Shown here in pieces: positions 61,847 to 64,000 of a DNA stretch of 64,000 bases. The stretch comes from Streptomyces sp. CB02980. GTDB taxonomy: Bacteria > Actinomycetota > Actinomycetes > Streptomycetales > Streptomycetaceae. Under the pieces are notes generated by a model. It worked only from the letters and a program-made list of their open reading frames with translations. It ran no database searches and was not told the DNA's origin. Location of the stretch: the NCBI RefSeq assembly GCF_014451325.2, contig NZ_JACSCH020000020.1:62001-126000 (forward strand), written 5' to 3'. A program made the translations under genes and the position numbers. Every line of letters starts with the position of its first letter. The first letter of the stretch is position 1.

Positions 61847-63265
61847 ATGAACGCGAATCACCACGAATCCAGCGACCTCTCCCGTACCCGGATCACCCTG
61901 CGCGGTCCGGCGGAACTGGCCGACGCCCTGCCGTTCGTGCTGGGCTTCCACCCCACCGACTCCGTCGTCCTGGTCGCCCTCCACGGCGAGCACGGCCGCT
62001 TCGGAGGACGCGTCAGGCTGGGCATTCCCCGCTCGCCCCGCGAATGGGCGTCCACCGCCGATCACCTCGCCGAATGCCTCGTCGAGGGAGGCAGCAGGAG
62101 CGGCACCCGACCCGACGGCATCGTCGTCTTCCTCTGCCAGGACCCCGCGGCAGGCGAGACGGGCCGCAGGGTCATGGAGCGGCTGCGCCCGTTCGCCCAG
62201 CGGCTGCGCACGGCGTGCGGCGCCCTCGACATCCCGGTCTACGAGGCCCTCTGCATCTCCGACGGTCTCTACTTCTCCTACTGCTGCCCCGACGCCCGCT
62301 GTTGCCCGCCCGACGGCACACCGCTCGCCCTCAGCGGTACGACGGTGATGGCGGCGACCGCGGCGTACGCCGGAGTCCAGGTGCGGGGTTCGCTGCGGGA
62401 CATGGAACGGCGGTTCCAGCCCTCCGGCGGCCCCCGGGAGGAAGAACAGCGCGCGGCACTCGACGCGAGCGCCGCGGCGATCGTCCCCCGGATCCTCGAG
62501 GCCGCCGAGGGCGAGGGGCGGGCGGAGGTGCGCGAGGCGACGCTGCGCCTCGCACGGGCGGTCCTCCGCCGGTTCGTCAACCCGACGGGGGAGGCCGGGC
62601 CGACCGGCCAGAGCGGCGGCTCGACCGCCCCGAGGGCCGTGAGGGGGAGCGTCGCGGGCACCGCCGAGAGCGACGCGTCCGACGACGCCCTGGTCGAGAC
62701 CGGCGAAGCGGCCGCGCTGATCCTCGGTCTCCAGGACCGGGTCACCCGGGACCGCGCCGCCGAATGGATGGAGGGCTGGGAGGGCACCGCCGCCCTGCGC
62801 CTCTGGCGCGTACTTGCCCGGCGCTGCGTCGCCCCCTACCAGGAGCACGCCGCCGCACCGCTCACCCTCGCGGGTTGGACGGCCTGGTCCACCGGTGACG
62901 AGCCGACCGCCCGGGTCGCCCTCGGACTCGCGCTCGACATCGACCCCGAGTACGTCTTCGCCCGGCTGCTGCACCAGGCGTGCAACGAAGGGCTCGACCC
63001 CGAGTCGCTCCGCTCCTGTCTGCGGACCGAGCGGGACAGCCGGATCGCTTCGGACCAGGCCGCTTCGGGGGCATCCCCGCAGGTCCGGACGCGCGTCGCC
63101 CGCCCGCAGAGCAGCCGGCAGACCTTGACGAAGGCCGGTCGCCAGACGGGTGGAGCGGAGCGCCGTTCCTCGGCCGGTGTCCGGCCCGGCGGGCCCGCCG
63201 CTGGCAAGCCGGGGAGCGGAGGTCCGAGGCGCGGTGGGCAGCGCGGCACCAGGAGCGGCCGATGA
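61847..63265 (+). CDS. DUF4192 domain-containing protein
   Basis: A 472-residue protein with the DUF4192 pattern at its N-terminus (ITLRGPAELADALPFVLGFH, then DSVVLVALHGEHGRFGGRVR) and LRTACGALDIPVYEALCISD. The function of the family is unknown; it is widespread in actinobacteria, often next to recQ-like genes. The last 90 residues are Arg/Ser/Gly-rich and probably disordered. ATG 61847 is divergent from recQ across the paired DnaA-type boxes. Confidence 0.88.
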   Translation: MNANHHESSDLSRTRITLRGPAELADALPFVLGFHPTDSVVLVALHGEHGRFGGRVRLGIPRSPREWASTADHLAECLVEGGSRSGTRPDGIVVFLCQDPAAGETGRRVMERLRPFAQRLRTACGALDIPVYEALCISDGLYFSYCCPDARCCPPDGTPLALSGTTVMAATAAYAGVQVRGSLRDMERRFQPSGGPREEEQRAALDASAAAIVPRILEAAEGEGRAEVREATLRLARAVLRRFVNPTGEAGPTGQSGGSTAPRAVRGSVAGTAESDASDDALVETGEAAALILGLQDRVTRDRAAEWMEGWEGTAALRLWRVLARRCVAPYQEHAAAPLTLAGWTAWSTGDEPTARVALGLALDIDPEYVFARLLHQACNEGLDPESLRSCLRTERDSRIASDQAASGASPQVRTRVARPQSSRQTLTKAGRQTGGAERRSSAGVRPGGPAAGKPGSGGPRRGGQRGTRSGR

Positions 63266-63380
63266 CGACCGTGACCCGGCCGCCTGTCGGCGCGTTCAGC
63301 TCTCTGGCGGAGTCGTCCGAACCGTCCCGCCGACCCTTCGCCGGCCGCCCGGTCCGCACAGAGAGCACCCCGCACCCGCC

Positions 63381-64000
63381 ATGGCCCTCAGTCCTGTCCC
63401 GGCCCCCGGCCGCCCCACCGGACCCCCGATCGGCCACGTGCCCGGCCGCCCCACGGGGCGCCAACCCGGGGCCGGCGTCGGTACCGGCGCCGCGCGCGCG
63501 GCGCGGCCCGCGGAGCTTCCCTCGGTGCACGACGCGCTCCTCTGCGTGGCCCTGCCCGCCCTCGCGGTCTGCGCGGAGCACGGCCAGCTCACCGGCGAGG
63601 GGCCCGAGGGCGTGTACGCGGCGGGGCGAAGGCTCCTCTCCCGCTGCGTCCTGCGCGTGGCGGGGCGCGAGCCCGTCGCCCTCCAGGGCCGCATGGCGGC
63701 CGCGGACCGGGCGGTGTTCCTCGGAGTCCTCCGAGTCCCCGGGGACATGGGACCCGATCCCGGACTCACCGTCGAACGCACGCGGAGCGCCGACGGCAGC
63801 GAGCGGATCACCCTGCGCAGCGCCGTCGCCCGCCCTCTCAGGCTCCCCGTGGAAATCGCTCTGGGGTCGGATCTCGCGGACCTGGGCGCGGTGGCGTCAG
63901 GCCGGCCCGGACCCGAGCTCACCGCGAGCGTCCACGGCACCGGCCTGCGCTGGACCGGCGACGGCGGACGATCCGTCACCGTCACGGCGGACCCGCCGCC
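63381..64000 (+). CDS. Glycogen-debranching N-terminal-domain protein, 3'-truncated by window edge
   Basis: A frame open from ATG 63381 to the window end (206 codons visible). After a 45-residue Pro/Gly/Arg-rich start the sequence turns regular: SVHDALLCVALPALAVCAEH, GPEGVYAAGRRLLSRCVLRV, VERTRSADGSERITLRSAVA. These match the N-terminal domain of the amylo-alpha-1,6-glucosidase / glycogen-debranching-type family. Its catalytic part would lie beyond the window. No strong RBS is seen. Confidence 0.75.
   Translation, partial: MALSPVPAPGRPTGPPIGHVPGRPTGRQPGAGVGTGAARAARPAELPSVHDALLCVALPALAVCAEHGQLTGEGPEGVYAAGRRLLSRCVLRVAGREPVALQGRMAAADRAVFLGVLRVPGDMGPDPGLTVERTRSADGSERITLRSAVARPLRLPVEIALGSDLADLGAVASGRPGPELTASVHGTGLRWTGDGGRSVTVTADPP

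Noticed and set aside
63262..63380. Gene start at the ATG overlapping the DUF4192 stop
   Set aside because: That frame gives Pro/Arg/Ser-rich text without domain features; the debranching-type sequence lies in a different frame starting at 63381.

Overview
This is a chromosomal window from a Streptomyces or very close relative. GC content is very high with strong third-position bias, GTG and TTG starts are common, TTA codons are almost absent, and the gene set matches a familiar Streptomyces core neighbourhood (miaB, miaA, dapF, RelA/SpoT homologue, hflX, dinG, lexA, nrdR, nrdJ, rnhB). I saw no tRNA, rRNA, transposase, integrase or CRISPR array.

Bases 1-14,700 look accessory. All genes run on the plus strand, many with ATGA or GTGA stop/start overlaps: an MFS exporter (cut by the window edge), a flavin/F420-type oxidoreductase, a LysR regulator, an EamA transporter, a YCII-LuxR fusion regulator carrying two TTA (bldA-type) codons, a tautomerase, a maleate isomerase-like protein, an FAD monooxygenase and an Asp/Glu-racemase-like protein without any cysteine. 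They are followed by a tight hemB-hemA-(ADP-forming acyl-CoA ligase)-hemL cassette that should supply 5-aminolevulinate and porphobilinogen but lacks hemC and hemD. I read this as a candidate specialised-metabolite locus built on aminolevulinate or porphobilinogen; the product is unknown to me.

Bases 14,850-31,770 return to conserved genes: an Ohr peroxidase, a CoA transferase, a dedA/histidine kinase/response regulator operon, miaB and miaA with small neighbours, dapF, a RelA/SpoT enzyme, a secreted M1 peptidase and hflX. Two tandem paralogous secreted serine proteases follow (31,903-34,494).

Bases 34,811-41,401 form an NRPS-independent siderophore operon: a diaminobutyrate-type aminotransferase, two IucA/IucC synthetases and a GNAT acyltransferase. 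No N-hydroxylase, decarboxylase, transporter or iron box is visible here. Next come the DinG-type helicase, lexA and nrdRJ, with a LexA-like box and tandem NrdR boxes in the lexA/nrdR gap.

Bases 48,436-64,000 hold a TerD protein, an arylamine N-acetyltransferase, a divergent TetR/ABC-F pair, a histidine phosphatase with an ADP-ribosylglycohydrolase, an MFS exporter divergent from its TetR regulator with two perfect palindromic operators, rnhB, a RecQ helicase fused to a phosphoribosyltransferase-like domain, a DUF4192 protein with paired DnaA-type boxes upstream, and the 5' part of a glycogen-debranching-type gene cut by the window end. Short tandem repeats (6-32 bp units) sit in many of the gaps and in several protein tails.
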